From: Phoronis australis
Lineage: Eukaryota; Phoronida; Phoronidae
NCBI GenBank assembly: GCA_002633005.1
Contig: NMRA01000676.1
Span: 1-64,000 of the forward strand
Direction: 5' to 3'
Length of the DNA stretch: 64,000 bases
Within the stretch, counting starts at the first letter, position 1; every line of letters starts with the position of its first letter. A program made the position numbers and the translations under genes. Positions 1 through 12,267 of this stretch are shown in pieces. The notes beneath the pieces are model-generated. The model saw nothing but the letters and a program-made list of their open reading frames with translations. It searched no databases and was not told the origin of the DNA.

Positions 1-47
1 AATTGTATTAGTCATAATAAATGACCTTATATCGCCTACCCAGGTCT

Positions 48-289
48 TGGTTTCATCTCTGGTAACGAGCTTGCGACGCACGAACTACCATATATCATTC
101 GGGACATATGACGATCATAAAATTAGTTTGTCCATGTTTGACATTTTAAAAATTAATTCGCCTAACCAAGAATGTAACCAATGTGAAAAACAACAAAGAA
201 GTAGTAATAATGAAACTCTTCATGTACGAATTGGTGGATTAACTCCAACTACCTATGCGAAATTTGCTGAAGGGTTTTCTGATAGATAA
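48..289 (+). CDS. possible terminal exon of a gene lying to the left (uncertain)
   Basis: A CAG that could be a splice acceptor ends near position 43. Two frames are open after it. One runs to a stop at 287-289 and contains the residues HVRIGGLTPTTYAKF. Another reads LGFISGNELATHELPYIIRD and stops at about 111. Either could be the last exon of a gene whose remainder lies outside the window. I do not recognise a family in either frame. The polypyrimidine tract before the acceptor is poor and there is no clear poly(A) signal close by, so this may simply be a chance open stretch. Confidence 0.2.
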
Positions 290-3200
290 AAAGAGGGCAA
301 AGATCTATTGTGTGCCTTTGGAACTCAGCGGATAGCTCGATACATTGTCTGCAGTTTAAGACTTTACAAAGAAACTAAGCAACAAACCTCATTTCTCCAC
401 AGAGTAAAAACTAGAGTTTTATGGTAAAAATTTGTGATACTAATAAATGTAGTGTATGCAGCGTGAAATAGAGGCATTGGAACACTACTATTGTTTTGCT
501 ATAAAGAAAGTATACTGTGGAAAATAATTTCATAACAGGGAGACATGATATATTTATACACATATCTTGGATAGTAGACAAAATTAGAGAATGAAAAAAC
601 GGAACGACTGGCCTAAAATTGGGACTTCCGGATAAAATGTGGGACATCTGGATATATGCCAAGAGACAAGGGTGAAATGTTCGCTGCAACACACAAAAAC
701 GTCCGGGTACCGTAACACTCAAAAGCGCAATACGGCGTTTTATTGTTTTTTAGTTGGACGGGAAGTTGCGGGTGCTGCAGAAACTCATAAAATTTCCGGG
801 GTTTTTTTCTGTTTGGTCGAACACAAAAACAAGACTGTGTTGTCGTGTGGAATTTGGCCATGTGTCAAAAGGTGGGCCTTTAAAATGGTGTAGTGGGATG
901 GGGAGAAAACATTGAAAAGTAGGACACTAAAATCCCCAAGAATGAGACAGTTGGCAAGTACGCTTGCGTAACACTGGGTTGGATTCTTTTACAATGTAAA
1001 TTTTTCATTTTTTAAATTTATTTAGGTATATAGGTAAACACTATAGCTAACATTACTTCTCATTACGTTTGCGCTACAGATAAACGGGTTGCGAAATGAA
1101 TTATAGCAGACAAACACGCACTTGCCTCTATTCAAATAAAACACGAGTAGATTTTTACGCAAACATCTGAAACTATTCATTTGTAATTGCATAACACTCA
1201 CTAACCAAATGCAACTTATTTAGGTAAAATACTGTAATATCAATTGTAATGCCCAGTAATGTCTTGTTGAGAGACTCATAACATGAAGTTGATCAAGTTG
1301 TCGAATTTGGTTCTAAGACCGGAAACTGAGGACGTGAAATTACACTTGTAGTTTCGTTTACACTGTACTTAAGAAACCAATATTAAATTCCGTGATGACG
1401 TGGATTCTAAGGTTTCTTAAATTCGGAAATCCCCTCCTCTGTGAAAGACTGGACTACAAGCTTACTATACTTGTTATTATACTTGTGAAATAGTGACAGG
1501 CTGACGCTCCTCGGGCGATAATTCTCCAAAATCCACTCGGGCTCTAGATAACGGTGGTTAACGACTTCGCCATGCAATAATCTATATATATTAACAGCTG
1601 TGAATACTGGTATAACTGATGGAACCATGTCTCGTATTTCCGGATATCATAGTTTATTCATATGAAAACATGACTGACTTATGTTTCGTTACTGGATATC
1701 ATTCTGGATATTTCTTCTTCAATTTGTGTACTTTTAATCAAGAAATAAACACAAAAAATAAACAATTAACATTTTTGTGTGACGTCATCAGTGAATCGGT
1801 CTCCGTCGTGTTGCTCTACACCAACCACGAGCCGTAGTAGTCTCAAAAACTGAGTTCGACTGAGTATAAGGAAAAGTTGCATATGGGGAGGATGCAGTAA
1901 TAGCAATCGGACATACAATATTTCAGTTTTTGCGTTTCCAAAAAACCGTAAGATCGCCCAGAAAAGGCACAGCAGATTTGTGCGTCGTACATATAGGTGT
2001 GGCAGAACACGGTGGAGTAAGCGATCTGTTCAGCTAGGCAACGCTGTCGGTGCTCAGCCCATTTTGAAGAATCGCGCTCCGATCCGTCGCAGAAACGGAG
2101 ATTTGATGAAGGTTTCTCCAACTTGTAAGTGTATTTGATGGAGAAAAAATGTATTGTTAGTGTTGTACCGTTGCTTTGAACAGGTAGTTGTCAGACATAC
2201 ATTGTTTGAGCCACAGCAACAAACTATGATATAATGAATGTGATTACAGTAAGCTTACACCAGTCCATCTTGTTCAAGATTTTATGGGAATGTATATATG
2301 CTATCGCAATGCACAATAGTAGAAAATGGGACAGATACCACGACGACCGCAGCCAGTACAGAGGCTGGAGTCGGAAACTGGACCAAAATAATTGACGAAG
2401 TACAATGGTACAAAGCTATAATGATTTTGGAATATACACTAAGACAGGAACGAGTATCATGTACTTGAAAGCATCGCTATAATTAGATATGATCGTTCCC
2501 GACAATCGCACTCGGCACTCGAAGAACTGAAATCACTGTTCTCTACTGGGCTTTGACACATGGTCAGGGTAAAAACCTCGGTTACAGTTCGAGACACATA
2601 TTACTCGATATTAAAATTGTTAGAAAATTAAATCGTGATTCAATAAAAACCTTTAATTACGGTGAAATCTGGACTGTCCGCAGACTGGGTAGGCTCCGAC
2701 TCGGCTTAACTCGCCAAAGGCGCCATTGCGGGAGGCCGAGTTCAATCGTAGGGCATCACTTACGCAAAGTGTACCGATATGGGGATCCATTACGTTTCAC
2801 CTATGGTTTCAGTGTCGTTCTCGTCTCCATATCCTTACATCTGTCCTCGTCATGCTTGCTCTCTTCGTAACATACAAAATCACTACTGTCAGTTTAAAAC
2901 ATCAAAAATGGGAAAAATCCATTGTAGGGACTGTGAGACGACGATACCGAAACCGTTGGTAGCCGGATTGTGAAAGCTAACTGAATGACATTAAATAATG
3001 GCTTTTGGCGTTTCAGTTTCCATCATCACCCTGCTGATACGAATGCCCATCTTCCATGTTCCCCCGATTTCCCGTCAAAAATCTGCGAGCATGCCTGTGG
3101 AAATTGCTTATTACATTCCGTTTTGATAAATGAATTCGTTGGTTTCTAATTTATGTGTTTATGTACCTTCGTAAATCGACATTTAGAAGCTTATCTTGTT

Positions 3201-3890
3201 TCAGTGAATTTATTTGCAGCCTGAAGTTGGAAAAACTCCGATCCCCAAATAGAAAATTACACGTAGACGATTTTTGCCTATCAAAAATAACTCTCAAGGA
3301 CATTGATGAAATTCGTCCTTAAATAAATAAAATAGCTCATTAAATTGGAAAGGTTGTCTTTTCCCTTTCTCCATGATTTTAGTTTCCTGTAGTGTTGCGT
3401 AATGAATTTTGTTCTTCACAACTGAATCGTTTGCTTGCCTTTCCCGTACACAGACGGTCCACGTCATGACTTACCATCAACGTTAAAAATAAGATATAAC
3501 TTACTATGTACAGTGTAGTAGGCCAGCGCAGAATCTCAATGATCCACAGGAACTGAATTTGAACTCCAGACGTTGAAGTGTGTACATTTTGTAAATGCAC
3601 TCTGTATCATTTTCCCCAGCCACCAGAAATTGGACTACCGGCCGTGTTTCAACATGGATTATTGAAACAGCCCCAGAAGCACTATGCCATGGACCTTTTC
3701 AAAAAATCCTTCAACTAATGACTATAATATCATGAACTGTTCCGAAACTGAACCATAATAAAACGAATCTTGACCTTGGAGCCAGCGCAGGCGGATATGT
3801 ACAAGCTAAGCTGCTTGTCTCAAGTGAATCATGGCTGAGCTGACAAGCGACTAGCTTTAGTTCCTCGTATTTCGTATTTTCAAACTGTTA
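290..3890. other. intergenic, no gene seen
   Basis: This is AT-rich DNA with only short overlapping open frames and no family resemblance. The stacked open frames at about 2550-2970 occupy all three plus frames and look like chance. I see no RNA gene, no tandem array and no convincing exon with splice signals. Confidence 0.6.
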
Positions 3891-4322
3891 CCAGGGTTTT
3901 CCGTAGAAGTGTTACAACTTCTGATGTCAAGTGTCCAGATAGAGGGGAGTTTATTCGGAAAATTTCCTCTTAAAAGCCCACTACGAGTCAACTTTTAGTC
4001 ACAAATTCAGTTTTGTGGAGCATTTAACATTTTTAAAAACGAACAAAGTGCAGGCGAACTATGGATTTATTAACATAATTTTTAAAAACAAATTTTTAAG
4101 TAAAACATGTCAAAGTCAGGAAAGCTATGACTTTCCATTTACACGCACTCCTCTTTTCCGAATGTACGCCCGGGCGTTTATTTGGTGTTAGTAAAGCGTC
4201 TGAAATTTTTCATTTTACTAAGTGTTATGTATGTGCAAGGTGGTGTCGCAAGTGGGGGGTATAAAATCTCGTAGTCAGAGGCTAAAAATACACGCCCATG
4301 GGCTTACCTACGGAAACGGTGG
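3891..4322. mobile_element. MITE copy 1, TA-flanked, TIR containing TTTTCCGTAG
   Basis: This copy starts after a TA with CCAGGGTTTTCCGTAG and ends in CTACGGAAAC. It aligns through most of its length with a second copy at 58241-58639. Shared blocks include CCTCTTAAAAGCCCACT and CACAAATTCAGTTTTGTGGA, in the same order and orientation. It has no coding capacity. The right end is more eroded than in copy 2, so the exact 3' border is approximate. The TA flank suggests Tc1/mariner-type mobilisation. This is inferred from the termini only. Confidence 0.7.
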
Positions 4323-4512
4323 TCACTTGAATGTCATCAATGGCCCCCTTCAAGGGCTGGTCCCCTAAGCATAAAATGATCTATATTTTCAAAAAATCCG
4401 GAAATGCACAGCAATTGATGTTATCTGTCAGGTCATCAATTTTTCTCAAGTGATTTTCAATGTCGAGAAAAAAATAGAGAGACAGTTGTCTCCGTTATCC
4501 CTAGCCTTGGTA

Positions 4513-4541
4513 CAAAGCTGTATACTAAATATACAGCTTTG
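4513..4541. repeat. short perfect palindrome
   Basis: CAAAGCTGTATA at 4513-4524 and its exact reverse complement at 4530-4541 are separated by five bases. This 12-bp stem could form a small hairpin or cruciform. No gene adjoins it, so no function is assigned. Confidence 0.7.
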
Positions 4542-5638
4542 CGCCGATGCGGGTAAAAAATTGACCATATAAAATATTACACAAATTAAGTGTCATTAAT
4601 AACTACACAATAAAAATAAAATTATTTTTTGTTTTGGAAAAATTGGTGTTCTACCGTTATTCTGCTTCTTAACTTGAGCGATCTTCTGCATCGGCTTTCG
4701 GCGCCATGAAATATTCCGTCGATTCTTCAATCAACTGTTGTTCTTTCACGAGGTTGCGTACATGTCACAACAAATTATTGGAGCTTGTTTCGTTTCATTT
4801 TATTATAGCTTTTAGAATTTTGATACCAGCAAATCGAATTTCAGAAGAAAGTTTGCTGCTGCCAAACTATCATTATCTCCGGAGAGATGTCGCAAAAACT
4901 TAGGAAATGGCGCGTGCACGGGTCACGAGCGTATTGTTTTCGAAACGACGACATAACTTTTTTTGTTAGAAAAGGCGGAGAATAACGCAAGAAAATGACG
5001 TTTATTAGATTGTTTTTCACTTAAACGGCTGTAATGGAAAAGGCGAGTGTCGATTGATTCCCAGATTTTGCATGCACCCTGTCCGGTCTTTAGCTTTACA
5101 TGATGATACAAGTTTCAGGGCGAGGTGTTGAGCTGAACTACCCTCGCCATGTGCAATTTCGGGGTGTATGGAAGATTAACACACAGTGGTGCCTAGCTGT
5201 ATTTTGACGATAGTCTTCATACAGCTAGCTGGGTGGCTACTTTATCCCTTGCCAGAGAGGGGTTCTGTAAACATATAGTTTTGCATCCGCAGAATTGTCC
5301 GATTGAATTTAAAAATCCAATGTACACGAAAGCTTCGCTACACAAATTTTCTTGATTTTTCGAAATAAATGATTGTATGAATGATGAAGTGTGCGTTTAG
5401 ACGACCTGTGCTGCAAAAACGGAGACCCTAACAACAATGGCCTGGCCAGGGCCCTGAAAGGGTAAAAACCATGCACTGATACTGAGTTGTTCCAATAGCG
5501 CATTTGCGTCAATATCTTATAACCTGTCTTTTAAAATACTATAAACCACGTGATTGTTCTAATTTAAAAGTAGGCCATGCTACGAGAGCAAATTTAGCAG
5601 AGTTATTGAGCTTAAACAGTAAAAAAATTATAAAATAT
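4542..5638. other. intergenic, no gene seen
   Basis: Only short open frames occur here. A small imperfect inverted repeat (CTAGCTGTAT and ATACAGCTAG, about 5194-5228) is the only structure noticed. The right end of the stretch adjoins the poly(A) signal of the POFUT2 gene. Confidence 0.5.
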
Positions 5639-5644
5639 TTTATT
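5639..5644 (-). terminator. poly(A) signal of POFUT2
   Basis: The plus strand reads TTTATT, which is AATAAA on the minus strand, about 31 bases after the POFUT2 stop codon. This implies a very short 3' UTR of roughly 50-60 bases. No other AATAAA lies nearer to the stop. Confidence 0.65.
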
Positions 5645-5674
5645 ATGTACATATAACTGAGTAAATACTGCAGG

Positions 5675-7063
5675 CTAGTCGTACACTATTTGCCATTGTG
5701 ACTTGTGAATACAGTCTAACTCATGCTCAGGGCACAGTTGAAGATACGTTGTCGACGTTAAAAATCCCATTATTTCGCGTTCTTCTTGAATTCTGTAACT
5801 GAACGTTGAGCGAAAGGAGCCCATGAAGACGCGCGCGTGAGCGCAGATCCACTGATCGATAATGGCAATACCGCCATCCATGACCTCCTGAAGAAGGGTT
5901 TCGTTGTATTCGAAACGTAAAACTTTCAGGTGTTTAAGATATTTCTTGAACAATTTGTATTGTTCGTCTTTTGCGTCAGTAGCAACAAACAACGTCTTCA
6001 ATTTATAAAGCTTCATCACCCTTTCAATTTGCTGAGCTGAACTTTTCAAACTTGGAATAACGTCTTTATATTCAATTTCGTAATCTCCTCTACGTAAATG
6101 CAACGCTGCATATGGGCCACCACGCGCCTCGCCGTGGTCGCGTCTCACGTTTTTCCAACTCTGTTCCCAAACCGTCCCGTCATTGACGTCCGTGGAGTCG
6201 AGATATTTGGCACGAAACTCGTTGCCTATGCCACGCAGGCGCTTAGCATAGCGCAGACTGCGCCTCGACGACCACCACTGCGGCGTCCACTCTCCGTAGA
6301 CGCCATGCAAGAGTTGCTCTGCGTGGAAGAAAGCCACAGATCTACCTTTGGTTCGTTTGATAAGGAAGTGGCGCATGTTGGCTGCCTCGGATTGAACGGA
6401 CAAGCAGTTGAAGTTTCTGGCCGCTGTTTTTGTGAAACCCCAGAACCAGAACTTCCACAGTCCTTCCTCGTTCTTTCGAAATCCAGTGTTTTGATGACAC
6501 TTTTCTACGTCCATTTTAACTTCGTAGTTTGGGTTTTTCCAGAAATCCCAACCCCCAACGTAATCCTGAAGGTAATATACCTGGTCGATGATCTGTCCCC
6601 CAGTTTGTTCAATAAACTCGGCGTGTTCGATAGCAGGAATATACTCGCGAATACCGTCAATGTCAAAAAACTTGGCCCACGGAATGCTTCGTTGAGCAAT
6701 ATGTCTATTCATCCAATGGCGCATTTCGGACCATGGAGGCAAAACTAATGTCCAGTTTTGTCCGGGCTCAAGGTTGAGCACGCGTAAAAGGTTCGCCATG
6801 CGCATGTAGGCATTCACCCGCAGATTGAATCCTTCGTAAAACGTGGTGTCGTACAGTAAATAACGCATGCCACGTTCGCAAGCAACGTCGCCACCGACTG
6901 CACACGATTCCAAATCATACCTAGTAGTTGAAACTTTGGAAATCGTGTCGCCAACCCCAGCTGAAGGCATCGCGGCGACAAAAATTGCGAGAAAGAAAGT
7001 TACATGAAACCATAGTCTAAGCTGAAACAACAGTAAAGTTTCCATCGTGTAAGCAATGACCAT
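5675..7063 (-). CDS. POFUT2: GDP-fucose protein O-fucosyltransferase 2 (intronless)
   Basis: POFUT2 transfers fucose from GDP-fucose to Ser/Thr of folded thrombospondin type 1 repeats in the ER. The ORF encodes 462 residues from the ATG at 7063 (a second in-frame ATG is at 7045); human POFUT2 has about 429. A hydrophobic segment at about residues 10-32 fits a signal peptide or anchor. Family motifs are clear: YEGFNLR (Glu77 corresponds to the catalytic Glu of human POFUT2), WTLVLPPW, the IDQVYYLQ stretch, HLRRGDY (donor-binding Arg), FVATDA, and the C-terminal IIDQWICAHARVFMGS and STFSYRIQEERE blocks. The frame is intact and no intron interrupts it, unlike the other conserved genes here, so it may descend from a retrocopy. 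It lies alone, with AATAAA just past the stop. The assignment is secure by similarity along the whole length; activity is inferred. Confidence 0.96.
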   Translation of the reverse strand: MVIAYTMETLLLFQLRLWFHVTFFLAIFVAAMPSAGVGDTISKVSTTRYDLESCAVGGDVACERGMRYLLYDTTFYEGFNLRVNAYMRMANLLRVLNLEPGQNWTLVLPPWSEMRHWMNRHIAQRSIPWAKFFDIDGIREYIPAIEHAEFIEQTGGQIIDQVYYLQDYVGGWDFWKNPNYEVKMDVEKCHQNTGFRKNEEGLWKFWFWGFTKTAARNFNCLSVQSEAANMRHFLIKRTKGRSVAFFHAEQLLHGVYGEWTPQWWSSRRSLRYAKRLRGIGNEFRAKYLDSTDVNDGTVWEQSWKNVRRDHGEARGGPYAALHLRRGDYEIEYKDVIPSLKSSAQQIERVMKLYKLKTLFVATDAKDEQYKLFKKYLKHLKVLRFEYNETLLQEVMDGGIAIIDQWICAHARVFMGSFRSTFSYRIQEEREIMGFLTSTTYLQLCPEHELDCIHKSQWQIVYD

Positions 7064-9407
7064 TTGCACGCATGACGCCTCCAAGCACGCGAATGAGGAC
7101 GCCCGCGTGGTGGACTACTACTATGGAGGGCGCTGTCATGCATGCACAGGTGAATTTGCACCTGTTAAATATTCATCTAGTACACCGCTGTACCCACCCG
7201 GTGGCAAAATCTAAGATAAAAATACTTCCAGCCGGTAGCATTCAGTCTGTGACGATTAGCGCCGTTGGACCGGTAACAGTCAGTCTGTGACGACTCGCAC
7301 CCGGCGTTGTGAACTTCGGATCCACTGAGTTTCTGGACCGGCGATGAATAAATGAAGTCGATGTCGACTGAAGGCAGGGGCAGCAGTTGGATTCACAATC
7401 TGGGCGTGTTGTCACGAATTCATATTCCAGTAAGCAACAGCAACAGTGGTGATCACGTCGCGGCTCTTCGCTGTCACTGTCAGTTACCACTGAGGCACTG
7501 AGTTATTAGGTCCTTCACACTAAAGGCAACATATACGCCGCGAGGTTGGGCTTGGTCTTCCTCGATCCTTCTGTTTTAACAATAATCGTCACTACCTCGT
7601 GTGTTTCGTAATTAATTGTCGCTAAGCTCCATTTTCTTGTTATACCTGTTTGCGACAGCCGCTAGTTGAAAAATTCAATTCCTAAATCCGTTCCGCAACT
7701 GCAACGACCTCATGAATGGCACTCAATGACTAACAGATTTGACCTATTTAATCGCAGCTATAACGGACGCCAATAGGTAGCGCTTGCTGACTCCCCCTCG
7801 GCAATAGCTGGTTCTCTGCGTGTTCGCTAGGGGGACGAAGACACGCAGGGACGGAACCAGCGAGAAGTGAGGTTGGCGAGATGCAGCGGAGTTGCAACCG
7901 AATCGATTTAACGATTGCGCATGTCCGGAAATTAGGGTGCGCAAAGGCTACTGGGATNGTGACTGAGGAGTTGGCGAGCGTCGGACATTACGGCGTTTTC
8001 CCGTTGTTCGATTTCATAGAAGATCACCCCTGTAGCTAATATCTTACACAACTGATTAACTCCATGGACTGTAGCACACCCTTGAAAAAGAGTGCATCAG
8101 TCGCTCGGGGATAATTTAATATATTTTAGAATCAACGCTCGTCAGTTTTACTAGTTTTACTGACTATTTTTTATTTGATTCCATTCTGGCATTTAGGATT
8201 GGAGGGCCTGCTCTCTTTGTTCGGCTCTAATCAGATCGTATCTCAAGCCTGTAGTGACTGCATGGGCTGTTCTGCTAAAAATGAAAGTTAGGGTTTCTGA
8301 ATTCCTTGTCAATTGTGCTGATCGGGTGTGTAGTTTTCATTGAATCACCAAAATCGCCCAACTACAACAGAAGTTAAGACAATCCATTCTGCCAGGTTTC
8401 AGGCAACCCCGGCTTTCGAAGCCTGGGAGATAATTGGCCTGCTTGTTGTCATACGGGACAAAAGAATGTGCTGGGCAGTTAACAAAGGCGGGACTGAGCC
8501 AGGCGGATGTTATCGCACGTTCAGAACCCTTCACGTCTGGAAAAGTTGCTAATTTCGAACGACAGAACGTCGTCATGAGAACGATCGCCAATAAAACCAA
8601 AGCATAGGTGTGCCCGCTTGTTGAACGAAGCTGTCCCAAATAGGTACTCTCAGTCCCACGGCAAAATTTTCTGCGCATTTGTGCCCTCACAATTCATGTT
8701 TTTTTTGTAAAACTCACGTTTAGGAGCTCCTCAAAAATTTGCAAAAAATTCAGTGAACCCGGCCTTATTTCAAAGTAAATAGATACCTAGCTTGAAATTG
8801 TGAACGCTGCTTGAAACAGTCCCTGTTTATTTCCAATAATTTTGAGAATTCAACGTACAACTTGAAGTTTGTTCTCTGCACGTATATAGTAGTCAAAGCT
8901 GTGGACTAATTAGAAATGAAGACAACTTTTAGTGAATGATCAGTACTGAGCATATCTCTTTAATTAACTTTTGCACAAACCCACTCACGGTGAAAACTTA
9001 AGGACAATAGTTTTATGTTAAAAATCCCTTTTTGGGTTTGTTTCATGCTACCAGGCACAGGCCTCTTAAGTGATAATGACCCACCTCGGTTTCAGCAGAA
9101 AAACTAACCGTTATGACAGAATTGGTCTCAAACTTTTTGCTTATAAGGAGGTCATTTCTGGACTGCAAAAGAATTGCAATTTGTTATTACTGAGACCATG
9201 CTAATTAAGTTGTTTGTCACGGCGTGTCATTTTATGCGCTAGCATGGTCTCCAACGACCTGTCTGTTCTTTGCAAACTAGAACCCAGTAACTTCTCGTCG
9301 CAGGAAGGAAACGGTTGGGAACAATTATGTAGCGGTAAGTGTATTTTTGGAGAATGAATTTTTGTGTAGACACGATTGCTTTTGTTACTCCGACATAATC
9401 GCACAAT
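7064..9407. other. intergenic region between POFUT2 and an unknown ORF
   Basis: The stretch contains the presumed POFUT2 promoter at its left end. A short direct repeat (CAGTCTGTGACGA, near 7243 and 7280) lies about 180-230 bp upstream of the ATG. One undetermined base is at 7957. The open frames at 7744-7944 and 8337-8690 have no recognisable similarity or splice context and are not called as genes. Confidence 0.5.
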
Positions 9408-10151
9408 TTATGTTTCCTTACACTTTACTTGGTATCTTCTTATCGGTGGCAAAATGAAAAATTTTTGACCTTCACTGAAAAGTTTAGGAATACTTTTAAC
9501 GGACGCCAACGGCGTGGAATATGGTTTAGTGTGTCTGTCACCGGACATCGTGACGGTGGGTAAGAGAACAGAAACCTCCGAACTTTCAGATGATTGAGTG
9601 TTTCCCATTTTGCTGGTTCTATTTTCCTTTAAGACGCGCTCTATTGCGGATTCAATGTTACATGGGTAATTCGCTTTTTCTTCGCCGCTCACTTGCGGAA
9701 ACTTTTGAAGGTTCTCTCGAATTCTTTCCTGTGTCAAACGGCGGCATTTCTCAATAAAACCGTGAGCCCGATTTTTGCGTTTTTCCACGGGCTCCATTTT
9801 TACTAGAGCTTGGTTGATATGCGGTCTCAGTGCGCCATAACTGTAGTTAACATCCAGCGCCGATGATTTATCGAGTGCATTAGAAAAGCTTCGTTTCGTC
9901 ACTGCGTGTTGGTAAGCTCGGTGGAATTTCAACGATCCTCTTAAGTTTCTTTTCACAGCCTCTAGCCTGCTTTGTTTGTGTTTGCTATCCCTCCATAAAC
10001 TTTTGATAAAGATTTCGCTAGTGAAGTTTTCTCGCCTGTTCAAAACCTCCTGTCGGTGAGAAATCTGCTCTGAAATTTTTATCACTGACATGTAGCGAGA
10101 TCCTTTACCACACAGGTTTACGTCGCAACTGTCAAAATGTTGTCTTGGCAT
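9408..10151 (-). CDS. uncharacterised intronless ORF, 247 residues
   Basis: I do not recognise this protein. The ORF starts at an ATG (10149-10151) and is open for 247 codons, the second-longest intact single-exon frame left of 18 kb. The protein is basic and polar with no signal peptide or membrane segment. A Lys/Arg-rich central part (about residues 50-145, including KRNLRGSLKFHRAYQ and KCRRLTQERIRENLQ) may be helical. A Ser-rich stretch (TQSSESSEVSV) and a loose C-terminus follow. Length and lack of internal stops favour a real gene or a large exon of one. No conserved motif supports it, and a chance ORF cannot be excluded. Confidence 0.45.
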   Translation of the reverse strand: MPRQHFDSCDVNLCGKGSRYMSVIKISEQISHRQEVLNRRENFTSEIFIKSLWRDSKHKQSRLEAVKRNLRGSLKFHRAYQHAVTKRSFSNALDKSSALDVNYSYGALRPHINQALVKMEPVEKRKNRAHGFIEKCRRLTQERIRENLQKFPQVSGEEKANYPCNIESAIERVLKENRTSKMGNTQSSESSEVSVLLPTVTMSGDRHTKPYSTPLASVKSIPKLFSEGQKFFILPPIRRYQVKCKET

Positions 10152-12121
10152 ACTTTAATGTTATTTCCACTTACATTGTCATGATTTTGTTCGAGCATCG
10201 ATTTGCCTTTCTCACAATATATCGGAATGTTTTACACACCTGAAAAAGAGAACTTAATTCTGTTACGTGAATTATATTTTTCTGGTAGAAATTCTGAAAA
10301 CATTGTCGTGTTTAGAACTGGTTTAAAAATGTGAATAAGCGAACACTTTTTGGGATTTGAACTTCATTTACAAGCCAAATAATTCAAGAAGAAATCATTT
10401 TTGTATTCTGCGCATTTCAACAATAGAATATGGGTTCAAACGCGCAGGCGCTTTGAATATGTGAAACTCGTAGATTTCGTGTGCAAAATCTGCCTGATAA
10501 TATAGTATAACTATTCATTCACATCTACATGTTTAAGGTCTCGTTAATCAAGCGAGTTTTCCAGATTAATTCGAAAAATGTGCTGTTGGTAATTTTTGCT
10601 CATATGTTTACGTCATGTTTTTATCGCTGCAAAGAAATCAAATGTATGAACTTACTTCCGGATATCCAAAGTGTAGTCGCTCCAGCAAAATTTCACCTCA
10701 GTCGAAATACTGCGTAATTTGATTAAGCATTTATATCACTGACCGTTTTTCCGAAATACAGACAGATCTGCGGAAAACACTCGGGTATGACGTCAGTTGA
10801 AGGCTTCGAATAACCAAAGCGGGATAACTGCCTTAGTGTACCTCTACTGGATTCGCTATCGAGATTTTTAATAACATGAGAGATAATTAAGATAAACGTG
10901 TCATTTTACAACAGCGGTTAATTCGTAAAATATACTCTGGGCGTTGCATTATAGATAACCGAAGAACCTAGCGGAAACCGAATCCCGGTGCCAAGTTTCG
11001 AGTTTCAACTTTATACCGTGGTTACCGTATTGCTTGTTCATATACTCAATTTTCAATTGTTTCACCGTTTGTACCGTCAATGGCTCGCCAGTCCCGGTGG
11101 AAGAAATGTGTGAAAAATGTGCTGTTTATTCATATTATACTCTTGTATTATCAATGGCGTAATATGTGTTCCAAAAAGTGCGCTGCCTGGGTAGAACGTC
11201 TGGGAGAGCGGATGGCTTGACTGTACCACTGAGTTTGTATTAGCTTATTTACTATTACCTTTTTACCCCATGCTGGGCCACGGCAGCTTGACATTGAGTG
11301 AGCTTCTGACGCGTCCTAGATACTATTTACTATTACAAACCGTTCCCGAGGTTTAGGGTTAAATTTCACGAACTACCCGTGAAAAGATAATGAAACAATC
11401 TCAGATAAAACAATTAATCAGAACTATAATGTATACAAAAGAACTTTAAAATTATATATCAAGCTCAACTCCTCTAAGCAGATTGGATTACATTAGATTA
11501 CCGGATTAACTATTGATCGGACGTGCAGCTTTAGTTGCAACATTGCTTCTGTAAGCTCAATGCCTGGAACTATTTTAAATTTGTTGCAAAATAAATTAAA
11601 TTTGAATAAACTACTAATAAAATTTTCAATGAAAAATTAATTTGTTACATTGAAATTACAGATTTATAATCTATATTCGTTCATAAGATACGACAAGTTA
11701 ATATGGTATTAGCCAGTAGATGTACTGGAGGACTCTACCGTAATTATCTACTAAACGGCACTCCTGAATAAAAAACGTAGGAGCAATAGCGTTTTCTGGG
11801 AAAGGAACGTTGCCTCTTACTGTCTTGACTTGGTAACAGAAACGGAATCTTGTCATGCTAAGGAATATTGTGAAACCGGATTTATGAGAGTAAAATTCCA
11901 ATTCGATTTCAGTTTCCAAGTCACCGCTAAACAGAGTAAATATCTATAATGAACGTTTGCCTGCCATCTAGCGTTTTCAGTTGCAACCGATTGGAGGAAA
12001 GGGGGGGGGGGTAACATGCTTGTTGCAATATGATGAATAATTATTTCCGAAAAAGAAGCCATGGGTGTTTCCCCCGAAGTACCGTAGGAGAAAAGTGTTA
12101 GAGGGTGCACAAGGCGCTTTA
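10152..12121. other. intergenic, no gene seen
   Basis: Only short open frames occur here, none with family resemblance or splice context. A G-homopolymer lies at about 12001-12010. The right end carries the 5' target-site copy (GCGCTTTA, 12114-12121) of the adjacent hAT MITE. Confidence 0.5.
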
Positions 12122-12267
12122 CAGTGCTGTAGTGGGGCGTAGGCGCAGCCAACCACCTTTTGGCATTTCAACGTAGCGCCTACGCACCGTAGGTTACGTT
12201 CAGTGCTCAAGGTGATACGGTGGGCTTTGAGCGCCTACTTACCACTAATTTTACCACTACAGCACTG
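12122..12267. mobile_element. hAT-family MITE, 146 bp, with perfect TIR and 8-bp TSD
   Basis: The element begins CAGTGCTGTAGTGG and ends CCACTACAGCACTG, a perfect 14-bp terminal inverted repeat. It is flanked on both sides by the 8-bp sequence GCGCTTTA (12114-12121 and 12268-12275). An 8-bp target duplication with a CAGTG terminus is the signature of hAT transposons. At 146 bp it cannot code for a transposase, so it is non-autonomous. The perfect TIR and TSD suggest a fairly recent insertion. Confidence 0.92.

Noticed and set aside
2553-2973. Stacked plus-strand open frames
   Set aside because: Three frames are open together, with no splice context or family resemblance; most likely chance.
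6098-6748. 216-codon plus-strand ORF opposite POFUT2
   Set aside because: It is the antisense shadow of a well-conserved coding region and has no similarity of its own.
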